Positions 23,301 through 31,659 of a stretch of 53,866 nt of DNA are shown here, one piece after another. Every line of letters starts with the position of its first letter. The first letter of the stretch is position 1. The notes beneath the pieces are model-generated. The model ran no database searches, was not told the DNA's origin, and saw only the letters and a list, made by a program, of their open reading frames with translations. The position numbers and the translations under genes are program-made. This stretch comes from JBLNBU01 sp050260215 (GTDB lineage Bacteria > Pseudomonadota > Alphaproteobacteria > Rhodospirillales > Magnetospirillaceae). The stretch lies in contig JBLNBU010000248.1 in the NCBI GenBank assembly GCA_050260215.1, forward strand, positions 1 through 53,866. Direction: 5' to 3'.

Positions 23301-25502
23301 TCACTCCTCCTCGGCCGTCGCCGTCGGCTGTACCGGTTCGGCCTGCTTTTTGCGCCGCTTGGGATGGTGGCTCCAAGGGCGGTCACCCTGCCAGCCGGCG
23401 ACCGTTTCCACACGGATGCCGCCGTTCTCGATCAGCCAGATGGCATGCGCGCCTTCCCGCCACAGGTCGAAGCGGTCGACCACCCACCGGGCGCCGCGGC
23501 AGGCGTGGCGGACGGGAACCGAGCTGACCACCAGCTCGTTGCCGGCACACGACTCGGCCAAGGCGTCGTCGTCCAGCACCAGGCCCACCGTATGGCCCTT
23601 GGCCCGCCATACGCAGCCCAGCTCGTCGCAGCGCAACGACCCGTCGCCGGACGCCCCCGCCTTGGGCCAGCGTTCGGGCGATTCGGGGCCGGCGCGGCGG
23701 ACCCAGGTCTCGCGCAGGATCTTGCCGCCCTTGCGGTTGGTCAGCAGCTCACCGGCCAGGGTGCGCAGGCCGAAGGCCTCGCCGTGGCTGTCGACCAGCA
23801 GGTCGGGCGGGTCGTTGATCGCCATGGACGCCAGCGCCGCGACCATTACCGGCACGCCCCAAAGCCGCCAGCGGGTCCGCCACAGGCACAGCCACAACAG
23901 GCCCAGGGTGAACAGGCCCATGCCCCATACCGGCAGCGGCGGCAGGGTTATGGCGGCGGCCGGCCAGCCGGCCACCCACACCGCAACCTGGTTGACACCC
24001 TCGCAACCCCAGCCCATGGGCACCAGGGCCCAGGCCTCGAGCCCCAGCGGCATCAACAGGAAGGCCAGCAGCGCCCACGGCATCACCCAGAAGCCGGTCA
24101 ACGGCACCGCAATGGCATTTGCGGCCACCGACCACACGGCGAAGCGGTTGAAGTGGAAGATGCCGTAAACCGCGGTTGCGCTGCCCGCGACCAGGGTGGA
24201 GACCACCACGCCGAAGACGTAGAGGCCGGCGCCCCACATGAAGCCCGGATGCTGGTGCCGCCAGGCGCCCTGGCGCGGCGTCAGCACCTCGTAGGCGGCA
24301 ATCAGGGCGCACACGGCGGCGAACGACATCTGGAAGCTGGGGCCGATCAGCTCCTCGGGCTCCCACAGCACCACCCCGGCGGCGGCCCAGGCCAGCATGC
24401 GCATGGAAATGGCGACGCGGTCCAGCAGCACCGCCACCAGCACGATGCCCGTCATCAAGAACGAACGCTGGGCCGGAACCGGCGAGCCGGCCAGCAGCAT
24501 GTAGAAGAAGGTCGCCAGGATGGCCACCAAGGCCGCCCACTTCTTGATCGGCCAGCGCAGCGCCACCGCCGGCCACAGGGCGAGCGCACCGCGGATGACG
24601 AAGAACACCAGCCCGGCGGCCAGCGACATGTGCAGTCCCGAGATCGACAGGATGTGGGCCAGGCCCGAATCGCGGTAGGCCTGCATCATCGGCTTGGAAA
24701 TGGCCTCCTGCTCGCCGGTCAGCAGGGCGGCGGTCACCGCGCCGCCGTCGCCGGGAACCGCCGCCAGCACGCGGGCCGTCAACCGGTGACGCAGGTCGTT
24801 AACGCCCAGGCGGGCACGCTCGCGCCAGCCGTCGGGGTCGGCCGAGGCCAGCGACCGGGTCGGGCCGATGGCGTACCCCACCGCACCCAACCGGTCGAAG
24901 AAGGCATGGCGGGCGAAGTCATAGGCCCCCGGCGCCGCCGGCTGGGGCGGCGGCATCAGCACCGCTCGCACCGAGACGCGGTCGCCTGCGGTGGGCACCG
25001 GGGACTTGGGCGACAGGCGGATGCGCACCCGCGCCGGCACCGCGTCCAGCGGCTTGTCGAAGGACAGCCGTTCCAGCGAGGCGCGCGCCCCGCCGCCGGC
25101 CAGCATCTCGACCTCGACCACGGTGCCGTCCAGCGTGGCCGACACCCGCCGTTCGAGCACCGGTGCCGTCACCTGGTGGGTGCGCCACTCGGAGGCGAAG
25201 AAGCCCAAGGCCATGGCCGCCACGCACAGACCGGGATACAGCACCACCGCCTGGCGGCGCCCCAGCGCCACCAGCCCCAGTGTCAACCCAAGGATGACAG
25301 CACCCAGCCACAGTGGCGGTTCGGCCGGCAGGCCGAAATAGACGGCGATGCCCAGCCCCAGGAAAACCGGCAGCCACAGCGGCCAGCGCTCCCGTTCGCC
25401 CACAAGGCGCTCGACGATGGGCCCGACGATCCCCACATCTATCTGCAGGCCTAGCCTTTGGGCTGGGATTCGTCCTATCCCTTCGGGCGGGTTTTGTGCC
25501 AT
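23301..25502 (-). CDS. comEC: ComEC/Rec2-family DNA uptake channel protein
   Basis: Polytopic inner-membrane protein of 733 residues related to the DNA translocation channel of competence. An N-terminal pair of membrane helices and a DUF4131/OB-fold-like periplasmic part (to about residue 225) precede the Competence core, with the hallmark ILSISGLHMSLAAG near residue 284 and about ten membrane segments to residue 540. The C-terminal 150 residues occupy the place of the metallo-beta-lactamase domain but lack its HxHxDH motif, so nuclease activity is unlikely. This is usual in alphaproteobacterial ComEC. No other competence gene is near. The ATG at 25502 has no good RBS; GTG at about 25436 is an alternative. 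Confidence 0.88.
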   Translation of the reverse strand: MAQNPPEGIGRIPAQRLGLQIDVGIVGPIVERLVGERERWPLWLPVFLGLGIAVYFGLPAEPPLWLGAVILGLTLGLVALGRRQAVVLYPGLCVAAMALGFFASEWRTHQVTAPVLERRVSATLDGTVVEVEMLAGGGARASLERLSFDKPLDAVPARVRIRLSPKSPVPTAGDRVSVRAVLMPPPQPAAPGAYDFARHAFFDRLGAVGYAIGPTRSLASADPDGWRERARLGVNDLRHRLTARVLAAVPGDGGAVTAALLTGEQEAISKPMMQAYRDSGLAHILSISGLHMSLAAGLVFFVIRGALALWPAVALRWPIKKWAALVAILATFFYMLLAGSPVPAQRSFLMTGIVLVAVLLDRVAISMRMLAWAAAGVVLWEPEELIGPSFQMSFAAVCALIAAYEVLTPRQGAWRHQHPGFMWGAGLYVFGVVVSTLVAGSATAVYGIFHFNRFAVWSVAANAIAVPLTGFWVMPWALLAFLLMPLGLEAWALVPMGWGCEGVNQVAVWVAGWPAAAITLPPLPVWGMGLFTLGLLWLCLWRTRWRLWGVPVMVAALASMAINDPPDLLVDSHGEAFGLRTLAGELLTNRKGGKILRETWVRRAGPESPERWPKAGASGDGSLRCDELGCVWRAKGHTVGLVLDDDALAESCAGNELVVSSVPVRHACRGARWVVDRFDLWREGAHAIWLIENGGIRVETVAGWQGDRPWSHHPKRRKKQAEPVQPTATAEEE

Positions 25503-25592
25503 TCACCCCCAACACCGGGCTGTCACGGCGTCGAGAATATGCTACACAGGCCGCACCCTGCTACTCACGGCTTAGGAGGTGAGCGCGCCGTC

Positions 25593-27002
25593 ATGACTGT
25601 GGTTACCCGTTTCGCCCCCTCGCCCACCGGCTACCTCCACATCGGCGGAGCGCGCACGGCCCTGTTCAACTGGCTGTTCGCCCGCCACCACGGCGGCAAG
25701 TTCTGCCTGCGCATCGAAGACACCGACCGCGCGCGGTCGACCGAGGATGCGGTGGCCAAGATCTTCGACGGCATCCGTTGGCTGGGGCTGGACTGGGACG
25801 GCGACGCGGTCATGCAGTTCTCGCGCGCCGCCCGCCACGCCGAAGTCGCCCGCCAGCTGCTGGCCGAGGGCAAGGCCTATCGCTGCTGGTGCAGCCCCGA
25901 CGAGCTGACCGCCATCCGCGAGGAGCAGAAGGCCAAGGGCCTGCCCATGCGCTATCCCGGCGTCTGGCGCGACCGCGATCCGGCCGAGGCGCCGGCCGGC
26001 GTCGACCCGGTCATTCGCCTGCGCGCGCCGAACGACGGCGAGACCGTCATCGCCGACCTGGTCCAGGGCGAGGTGCGCGTGGCCAACCAGCAGCTCGACG
26101 ACATGGTGCTGCTGCGCGGCGACGGCACGCCGACCTACATGCTGTCGGTGGTGGTCGACGACCACGACATGGGCATCACCCACGTCATCCGTGGCGACGA
26201 CCACCTGACCAACGCCTTCCGCCAGTACCAGCTGTACAAGGCCTGCGGCTGGGACGTGCCGCAGTTCGCCCACATCCCGCTGATCCACGGCCCCGACGGC
26301 GCCAAGCTGTCGAAGCGCCACGGCGCGCTGGGCGTCGAGGCCTATGCCGAAATGGGCTTCCTGCCCGAGGCCATGCGCAACTACCTGCTGCGCCTGGGCT
26401 GGAGCCACGGCGACGACGAGATCATCTCGACCGAGCAGGCGACCGAGTGGTTCAACCTGGACTCGGTCGGCCGCTCGCCGTCGCGCTTCGACTTCACCAA
26501 GCTGACCGCGCTCAACGGCCACTACATGCGCGAGGCCGACGACGATCGCCTGACCGCCCTGGTGGTCGAGCGGCTGTCGGCCGACCACACCGTCGACGAC
26601 GCGGGCCGCGCCCGCATCCGCGCCGGCATGACCGGCCTGAAGGACCGTGCCAAAACCATGGTCGAGCTGGCCGCCTCGGCCGCCTTCTACGTCGCCCGCC
26701 GTCCGCTGGCGCTCGACGACAAGGCCGCCGCCGCCCTGGCCGACGCCGCCACCGCCGCCCTGCTGGCCGACTTCGCCGCAGTGCTGGGCCAGGCCGACGC
26801 ATGGCGTCGCGACGCGCTGGAAGAAGCCGCGCGCACCTTCGCCGAGGCCCGCGGCCAGAAACTGGGCAAGGTCGCGCAGCCCCTGCGGGCCGCCCTTACC
26901 GGATCCTCTGTTTCGCCCCCCATCTTCGAAGTGATGGAGGTGCTGGGGCGGGACGAGACAATGGGCCGCATCGGAGACGCCCTCCGCCAGGAACGGCCCT
27001 GA
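25593..27002 (+). CDS. gltX: Glutamyl-tRNA synthetase
   Basis: Class I aminoacyl-tRNA synthetase charging tRNA-Glu (and in many alphaproteobacteria also tRNA-Gln, to be amidated); 469 residues. HIGH-type motif HIGGARTALFNWLFARHHGG at residues 16-35 and KMSKS-type motif KLSKRHG near residue 240. The C-terminal anticodon-binding domain is complete. An AGGAGGTGAG ribosome-binding site lies about 10-14 bases upstream of the ATG. The longer frame to 25458 is rejected. It is divergent from comEC and followed 39 bases later by gltA, an order conserved in Rhodospirillales and relatives. Confidence 0.95.
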   Translation: MTVVTRFAPSPTGYLHIGGARTALFNWLFARHHGGKFCLRIEDTDRARSTEDAVAKIFDGIRWLGLDWDGDAVMQFSRAARHAEVARQLLAEGKAYRCWCSPDELTAIREEQKAKGLPMRYPGVWRDRDPAEAPAGVDPVIRLRAPNDGETVIADLVQGEVRVANQQLDDMVLLRGDGTPTYMLSVVVDDHDMGITHVIRGDDHLTNAFRQYQLYKACGWDVPQFAHIPLIHGPDGAKLSKRHGALGVEAYAEMGFLPEAMRNYLLRLGWSHGDDEIISTEQATEWFNLDSVGRSPSRFDFTKLTALNGHYMREADDDRLTALVVERLSADHTVDDAGRARIRAGMTGLKDRAKTMVELAASAAFYVARRPLALDDKAAAALADAATAALLADFAAVLGQADAWRRDALEEAARTFAEARGQKLGKVAQPLRAALTGSSVSPPIFEVMEVLGRDETMGRIGDALRQERP

Positions 27003-27041
27003 CGCATCAAGAACTCAAACGTGGAAAAGACGGGGATCGAC

Positions 27042-28349
27042 ATGACGAATGCACCGAAAGAAACGGTTACCCTGATCAACAACGCCACCGGCAAGCAGAC
27101 CGAAATGCCCCTGCTGTCGGGCACCGTCGGCCCCAAGGTGATGGACATCCGCGCCCTGTATGCCGACCAGGGGATCTTCACCTACGATCCGGGCTACACC
27201 TCGACCGGCTCGTGCAAGTCGGCGATCACCTACATCGACGGTGACGAGGGCGTGCTGCTGCATCGCGGCTATGCCATCGACGAGCTGGCCGAGAATTCGG
27301 ACTTCCTGGAAGTCGCCTACCTGATCCTCAAGGGCGAGCTGCCCAACGCCGAGCAGAAGGGCAAGTTCGAGCGCGACATTACCCGGCACTCGATGCTGCA
27401 CGAGCAGATCAGCTTCTTCTTCCGCGGGTTCCGCCGCGACTCGCACCCGATGGCGGTGATGTGCGGCGTCGTCGGTGCCATGGCGGCGTTCTACCACGAC
27501 TCCATCGACATCAACGACCCGCACCAGCGGATGATCGCCAGCTACCGGCTGATCGCCAAGATGCCGACCATCGTGGCGTGGGCGTACAAGTACTCCATGG
27601 GCCAGCCGTTCATCTATCCGAAGAACGCGCTGTCCTATGCCGAGAACTTCCTGCACATGATGTTCGCCACCCCGTGCGAGGAATACAAGGTCAGCCCGGT
27701 CCTGGCACGCGCCATGGACCGCATCCTGATCCTGCATGCCGACCACGAGCAGAACGCCTCGACCTCGACCGTGCGACTGGCCGGCTCGTCGGGCGCCAAC
27801 CCGTTCGCCTGCATCGCCGCCGGCATCGCCTCGCTGTGGGGCCCGGCACACGGCGGCGCCAACGAGGCGGTGCTGCAGATGCTGAACCAGATCGGCACCA
27901 AGGACCGCATCCCCGAATTCCTGGCCCGCGCCAAGGACAAGAACGATCCGTTCCGCCTGATGGGCTTCGGCCACCGGGTCTACAAGAACTACGACCCGCG
28001 CGCCAAGATCATGCAGCAGAGCTGCCACGAGGTCCTGGACGAGCTGGGCATGCGCGACGAGCCCCTGCTGCAGCTGGCCATGGAACTCGAGCGCATCGCG
28101 CTGGAGGACCCCTACTTCGTCGAGCGCAAGCTGTTCCCGAACGTCGACTTCTATTCGGGCATCATCTTCCGCGCCATGGGCATCCCGACCTCGATGTTCA
28201 CCAGCCTGTTCGCGCTGGCCCGCACCGTCGGCTGGATCGCCCAGTGGAACGAGATGCTGACCGACCCCGACCAGAAGATCGGCCGTCCGCGCCAGCTGTA
28301 CATCGGTGCGGCGCCGCGCAAGTACGTGCCGCTCGACAAGCGTGGCTGA
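27042..28349 (+). CDS. gltA: Citrate synthase
   Basis: Condenses acetyl-CoA and oxaloacetate to citrate, the entry of the TCA cycle; 435 residues, the Gram-negative hexameric (type II) size. Catalytic residues are His near 268 (WGPAHGGANEA), His near 308 (MGFGHRVYKNYDPRA) and Asp near 369 (FPNVDFYSG), aligning with His264, His305 and Asp362 of E. coli. The ATG at 27042 is preferred; an in-frame GTG seven codons upstream (27021) is possible. The gene ends 43 bases before an abnormal cytosine-rich tract. Confidence 0.96.
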   Translation: MTNAPKETVTLINNATGKQTEMPLLSGTVGPKVMDIRALYADQGIFTYDPGYTSTGSCKSAITYIDGDEGVLLHRGYAIDELAENSDFLEVAYLILKGELPNAEQKGKFERDITRHSMLHEQISFFFRGFRRDSHPMAVMCGVVGAMAAFYHDSIDINDPHQRMIASYRLIAKMPTIVAWAYKYSMGQPFIYPKNALSYAENFLHMMFATPCEEYKVSPVLARAMDRILILHADHEQNASTSTVRLAGSSGANPFACIAAGIASLWGPAHGGANEAVLQMLNQIGTKDRIPEFLARAKDKNDPFRLMGFGHRVYKNYDPRAKIMQQSCHEVLDELGMRDEPLLQLAMELERIALEDPYFVERKLFPNVDFYSGIIFRAMGIPTSMFTSLFALARTVGWIAQWNEMLTDPDQKIGRPRQLYIGAAPRKYVPLDKRG

Positions 28350-28392
28350 GCGGCACCAGACCCGCAGCAATCCCGAGGGGCGGGGGCCGCCG

Positions 28393-28458
28393 CCCCCCCC
28401 CCCCCCCCGGCCCCCCCCCCCCCCCCACCAACAGGGCCCCCCCCCCCCCCCCCCCCCC
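28393..28458. repeat. Three long poly-C tracts
   Basis: Uninterrupted cytosine runs of 16 (28393-28408), 16 (28411-28426) and 22 bases (28437-28458), separated only by GG and ACCAACAGGG. The flanking GGGGG-CCGCCG-CCCCC (28382-28397) may be the gltA terminator hairpin. Nothing else in the window looks like this. It is either a base-calling/assembly artefact after a strong hairpin or a real G4-forming tract; lengths should not be trusted. Confidence 0.85.
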
Positions 28459-28514
28459 GACGGCTGCCCGCTCCCGCCAACGACAACTGGTCCCCCGGCC
28501 GGCCGACCGATCCC

Positions 28515-28586
28515 ATGACGGTCGTCGCCTGGCTGGCCACCGCAGCCATCGCAGGCCTGGTCGCGGCGTCACGCTTCGCCCTGTGA
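28515..28586 (+). other. Possible 23-residue hydrophobic peptide in the gltA-GAF gap
   Basis: ATG ACG GTC ... CTG TGA encodes MTVVAWLATAAIAGLVAASR plus FAL, a single membrane-like helix. There is no clear ribosome-binding site. It lies just after the poly-C tracts, so it may equally be the tail of a frame broken by sequence errors. The rest of the 320-base gap (28350-28669) shows a short AT-richer stretch at 28590-28615 that could hold the promoter of the GAF gene; no other feature is seen. Confidence 0.2.
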
Positions 28587-28669
28587 CTTCGTAGCCATAC
28601 CTATTGTATTCCGACCGTCCAGACAGCAGACTTCCGCCGGACCAACCGAAGCGGGGTCGACACGAGTCC

Positions 28670-29158
28670 ATGCCCGATCGAGCACGGCAACTGCTGGGAG
28701 ATAAGCTGGCCCTGCTGCTGGCCGAGATACGCCGGCTGCCGGGGTTTGCGCCGCTGAGCCGAGTGTCGGTGGCGCTTTACGACGCCCACGACGACATCCT
28801 GCGCACCTTCAGCTCGGCCAACCTGGACTACGACCCGCTCGACGAGTACGAGGTGCGGCTGTCGACCGTACCCTCACTGGCGGTGCTGGCCTCGGGCGGA
28901 ACGGGGGTGCGCATCGTCGACGACCTGGCCAACTACGGCTCGGCCTCGGCCAACCACACGGCGGCCCTGCGCACGGCCGGCCTGCGGTCCAGCATGACGG
29001 TGCCCATCGGCACCGCCGACACCTTCCTCGGCTTCGTCTTCTTCAACGCCGCCGAGGTCGGCTTCTTCACCCCCGACCGCGTCCGCCTGCTCGAGCCCTT
29101 CACCATGTCCATCCTGAAGATGGTGGCCAAGGACTTCGTGCGGGCGGTTGCGGTGTAA
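28670..29158 (+). CDS. Stand-alone GAF-domain protein
   Basis: A 162-residue soluble protein made of one GAF domain: LSRVSVALYDAHDDILRTFSS, a middle VPSLAVLASGGTGVRIVDDL and SSMTVPIGTADTFLGFVFFNAAEVGFFTPDRVRLLEPF. GAF domains bind small ligands or cyclic nucleotides; this sequence resembles the N-terminal GAF of HD-GYP and similar signalling proteins but has no output domain. The ATG at 28670 is chosen over 28604 because the earlier stretch is unlike the family. The next gene is convergent, six bases away. Ligand unknown. Confidence 0.7.
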   Translation: MPDRARQLLGDKLALLLAEIRRLPGFAPLSRVSVALYDAHDDILRTFSSANLDYDPLDEYEVRLSTVPSLAVLASGGTGVRIVDDLANYGSASANHTAALRTAGLRSSMTVPIGTADTFLGFVFFNAAEVGFFTPDRVRLLEPFTMSILKMVAKDFVRAVAV

Positions 29159-29164
29159 TAGGCT

Positions 29165-30253
29165 CTACTGCACCGCCACGGCCTGGTCGGTGCGGGAATG
29201 CGGGCAGTCGGCGAGCTTGATGCCGACCTTGGCGCACATGCGGTCCAGCCACTCCCAGGTGAAGGGGTCGATGGGCACGCCGTCGACCAGCCGCGCGGTG
29301 CGCTTGCGGCGCTCGGGCTCGCCCGGATAGAGGATCTCGCCGACGCCCGCGGCTTTGCGCGAGCTCTTCATGTGGTCGATCATCTTGCCGGTGTTGCGGC
29401 GGAACTCGGACGGGTCGACGAAGGCGTCGATGCGGATGGCGGTGTACCAGCAGGCATTGCCGTGGCGCTTGGCGTCGGGGTTCGAGCACGGCGCCCCCGA
29501 CAGGCCGCCGGCCAGGCCTTCCACCGCCATGGACAGGGCATAACCCTTGTACGCCACCGGGCCGCCGAAGGTCAGCAGCGCGCCCACGGGGTCGTTGTAG
29601 AAGTCCCAGGGATCGGTGGTGGCGTTGCCGTAGTGGTCGATGATCCACCCCTGCTCGGCCTTCTGGCCCAGGTTGCGGCGCACCTGCAGCTTGCCCTCGG
29701 CGACCACCGAGGTGGTCATGTCCATCAGGAAGTGCGGCTCGCGGTCGGTGGGGAAGCACACCGAGAACGGGTTGGTCGGCAGCCGGCGGTCGACGCCGCC
29801 GAAGGCGGCGACGCAAGGGGACGCGCCGTGCAGGTTGACGCAGCCCAGGCCGATCATGTCGTTGTCGGCAGCCATGCTGGTGTAGAAGCCGACCCGCCCC
29901 ATGTGGTTGGCGTTGCGCACGGTCACACAGGCGATGCCGTGCTCGCGCGCCTTTTCGATGCAGAGCGTCATGGCGCGGCGCGAGGCCGGCTGGCCGAAGC
30001 CCCAGCCGCCGTCGACGATGGCGGTGGTCGAGGTCTCGGTGACCACCTTGATCTCGGCCTGGGGCAGCAGCTCCTTGGCCTCGATCTTCTCCATGTACCA
30101 GGGGGCGCGCAGCACGCCGTGGCTGTCGTGCCCGGTAAGGCTGGCCTCCATCAGCTGGCCGACCACCTCGGTGGCTTCCTCGGCGGTGGCGCCATAGGCG
30201 CGGAAGGTGCGGACCAGCAGGTCTTCGAGTGCCTGGACGGGAACGATGATCAC
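29165..30253 (-). CDS. Ldh-family (malate/L-lactate dehydrogenase type 2) oxidoreductase
   Basis: A 362-residue NAD(P)-dependent 2-keto-acid reductase of the Ldh_2 family (relatives reduce sulfopyruvate, 2,3-diketogulonate, piperideine-2-carboxylate or ureidoglycolate). Family marks are GHDSHGVLRAPWYMEKI near residue 41, DGGWGFGQPASRRAM, VRNANHMGRVGFYTSMAA, and NPFSVCFPTDREPHFLMDMTTS. The start is GTG, overlapping the stop of the glycosyltransferase gene by four bases (GTGA). It is the last gene of the four-gene minus arm of a sugar-acid locus, so the natural substrate may be a 2-keto or 2-keto-3-deoxy sugar acid; that is an inference. Confidence 0.82.
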   Translation of the reverse strand: MIIVPVQALEDLLVRTFRAYGATAEEATEVVGQLMEASLTGHDSHGVLRAPWYMEKIEAKELLPQAEIKVVTETSTTAIVDGGWGFGQPASRRAMTLCIEKAREHGIACVTVRNANHMGRVGFYTSMAADNDMIGLGCVNLHGASPCVAAFGGVDRRLPTNPFSVCFPTDREPHFLMDMTTSVVAEGKLQVRRNLGQKAEQGWIIDHYGNATTDPWDFYNDPVGALLTFGGPVAYKGYALSMAVEGLAGGLSGAPCSNPDAKRHGNACWYTAIRIDAFVDPSEFRRNTGKMIDHMKSSRKAAGVGEILYPGEPERRKRTARLVDGVPIDPFTWEWLDRMCAKVGIKLADCPHSRTDQAVAVQ

Positions 30254-31659
30254 GGGCGGAACTCCTTGAGGAACAGTTGCGCCGTCCAGCCGATCAGCGA
30301 GGTGTCCTCGTGGGTCGCCTCGCCCGGCAGCGGGCGCTCGTCGGTGCAGCGAAGGGTGTAGATGTGCTCGTCGACCGGCACGATGCCGACCTTGTCGCCG
30401 ACCAGCTGGCCGCGGCGGATGGCGGTCGAGCGGGTGGCGCAGCCCACCCCGTAGAGCGAGCGGTACAGCCGCGGCCGCTCAGGGCCGGGACGCAGGCTTT
30501 CCGACACCCGCTCGTACACCCCGGCATGGGGACACAGCCAGTGGTCGTTGTAGTCCACATAGCCGGCGAAGACCGAATCCAGGCCCTTGTAGTGCAGCTC
30601 GGTCACCAGCTCGTCGAACAGGCCGGCGGGGCGGAACGGGCACAGGTAGTTGGCGTACAGGATGGTCTGCGGAAAGTCGTCGCGGGCCTCGATCTGCTGC
30701 AGGGCATAGCGCAGGGCGTCGCCCAGGGTGCGTTCGCGCGACTGCAGCGTCTCGGGCCGCTCGATGTAGTGGATGCCGTGCTTGTCGCAGGCCTTGCGCA
30801 CCTTGTCCGATTCGCCGATGGCGTACACGGTGCGGACGTAACGCGACTGGCCCATCTGGCGCAGCAACTCGCCGAACAGGTCGGCGCCTTGCAGCTCGCG
30901 CGGCTCGCCCAGCACCGGCACCACCGCCACCACGTTGGTGTTCTCGGGCCGCAGCGAGTGCGGCAGGTCGGCGACGATGTCGGTCTCCAGCTTGTCCAGC
31001 ATAGACGACACGCCCATGGCCCGGGTGGGGTCGCCGCCCTGGTTAATGCCGTGGTGGTGGTAGACGGCGGCCTCGGGCTCGTAGAGCAGGCGCCAGCCGG
31101 CCTCGGTCACCGCCTTGCCCCACAGCCGGTCCTCGATGTTGGTCGCCGCCTCGTCGAAGGGGAACTTCTCCCACATCTCGCGGCGCACCATCGAGTTGGC
31201 GTTGTGGAAGAAGTAGTCCTTGACCTGCACCCGGCGGTCCAGCCCGAAAGTGGTCAGCAGGTCGCGCTTGTCGTACTCGCGCGAGAACGCCAGCGGCAGC
31301 TGGCGGCCATAGACGCCGGCGATTTTGTCCTCGACCTCGAACCCCTGGACCAGCATGGACAGCCAGTCGGGGCGCTGGGGAATGCAGTGGGCCGAGATGA
31401 AGGCGAGATAGTCGCCGGTCGAGCGGCGGATGCCCTCGTTCAAGGACAGGCCGGGCAGGTAGTTCTCGATCTCGACCAGGGCGGCGACGGGATAGCGCCG
31501 CACGATCTCGAGGGTGTGGTCGGTGCTCTTGTTGTCGACCACGACCACTTCGAAATCGGGATAGTCCTGCTTGAACAGCATGTTCAGGCAGTGGTCGATC
31601 CAGGTCTCCTCGTTGCGGGTGCGAACGATGACCGAGACGCGCTTGGCCATGCGGCTCAT
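30250..31659 (-). CDS. GT2 glycosyltransferase fused to a cytidylyltransferase-like domain
   Basis: A 469-residue soluble protein in two halves. Residues 5-235 are a GT-A family 2 glycosyltransferase: VSVIVRTRNEETWIDHCL, VVVVDNKSTDHTLEIVRR, ISAHCIPQRPDWL and a WGKAVTEAGWRLLYEPEAAVYHHHG acceptor-side segment. Residues from about 238 resemble a nucleotide-sugar (NeuA/CMP-ulosonate synthetase) fold: VVAVVPVLGEP, VYAIGESDKVRKACDKHGIHYIERPETL, DALRYALQQIE and LYANYLCPFRPAGLFDEL, matching the order VSTD..A..yGa, RP..LA and LQPTSPLR in NeuA. The NeuA GSKxxxxKN loop is not evident, so this half may be inactive or altered. The start at 31659 overlaps the aldolase stop by four bases. Confidence 0.78.
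   Translation of the reverse strand: MSRMAKRVSVIVRTRNEETWIDHCLNMLFKQDYPDFEVVVVDNKSTDHTLEIVRRYPVAALVEIENYLPGLSLNEGIRRSTGDYLAFISAHCIPQRPDWLSMLVQGFEVEDKIAGVYGRQLPLAFSREYDKRDLLTTFGLDRRVQVKDYFFHNANSMVRREMWEKFPFDEAATNIEDRLWGKAVTEAGWRLLYEPEAAVYHHHGINQGGDPTRAMGVSSMLDKLETDIVADLPHSLRPENTNVVAVVPVLGEPRELQGADLFGELLRQMGQSRYVRTVYAIGESDKVRKACDKHGIHYIERPETLQSRERTLGDALRYALQQIEARDDFPQTILYANYLCPFRPAGLFDELVTELHYKGLDSVFAGYVDYNDHWLCPHAGVYERVSESLRPGPERPRLYRSLYGVGCATRSTAIRRGQLVGDKVGIVPVDEHIYTLRCTDERPLPGEATHEDTSLIGWTAQLFLKEFRP

Noticed and set aside
22165..24168. Long plus-strand open frame across dadA and comEC
   Set aside because: It runs over two recognised genes on different strands and has shadow composition.
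28306..28518. Proline-rich reading frame through the poly-C tracts
   Set aside because: Created solely by cytosine runs that may be artefactual.
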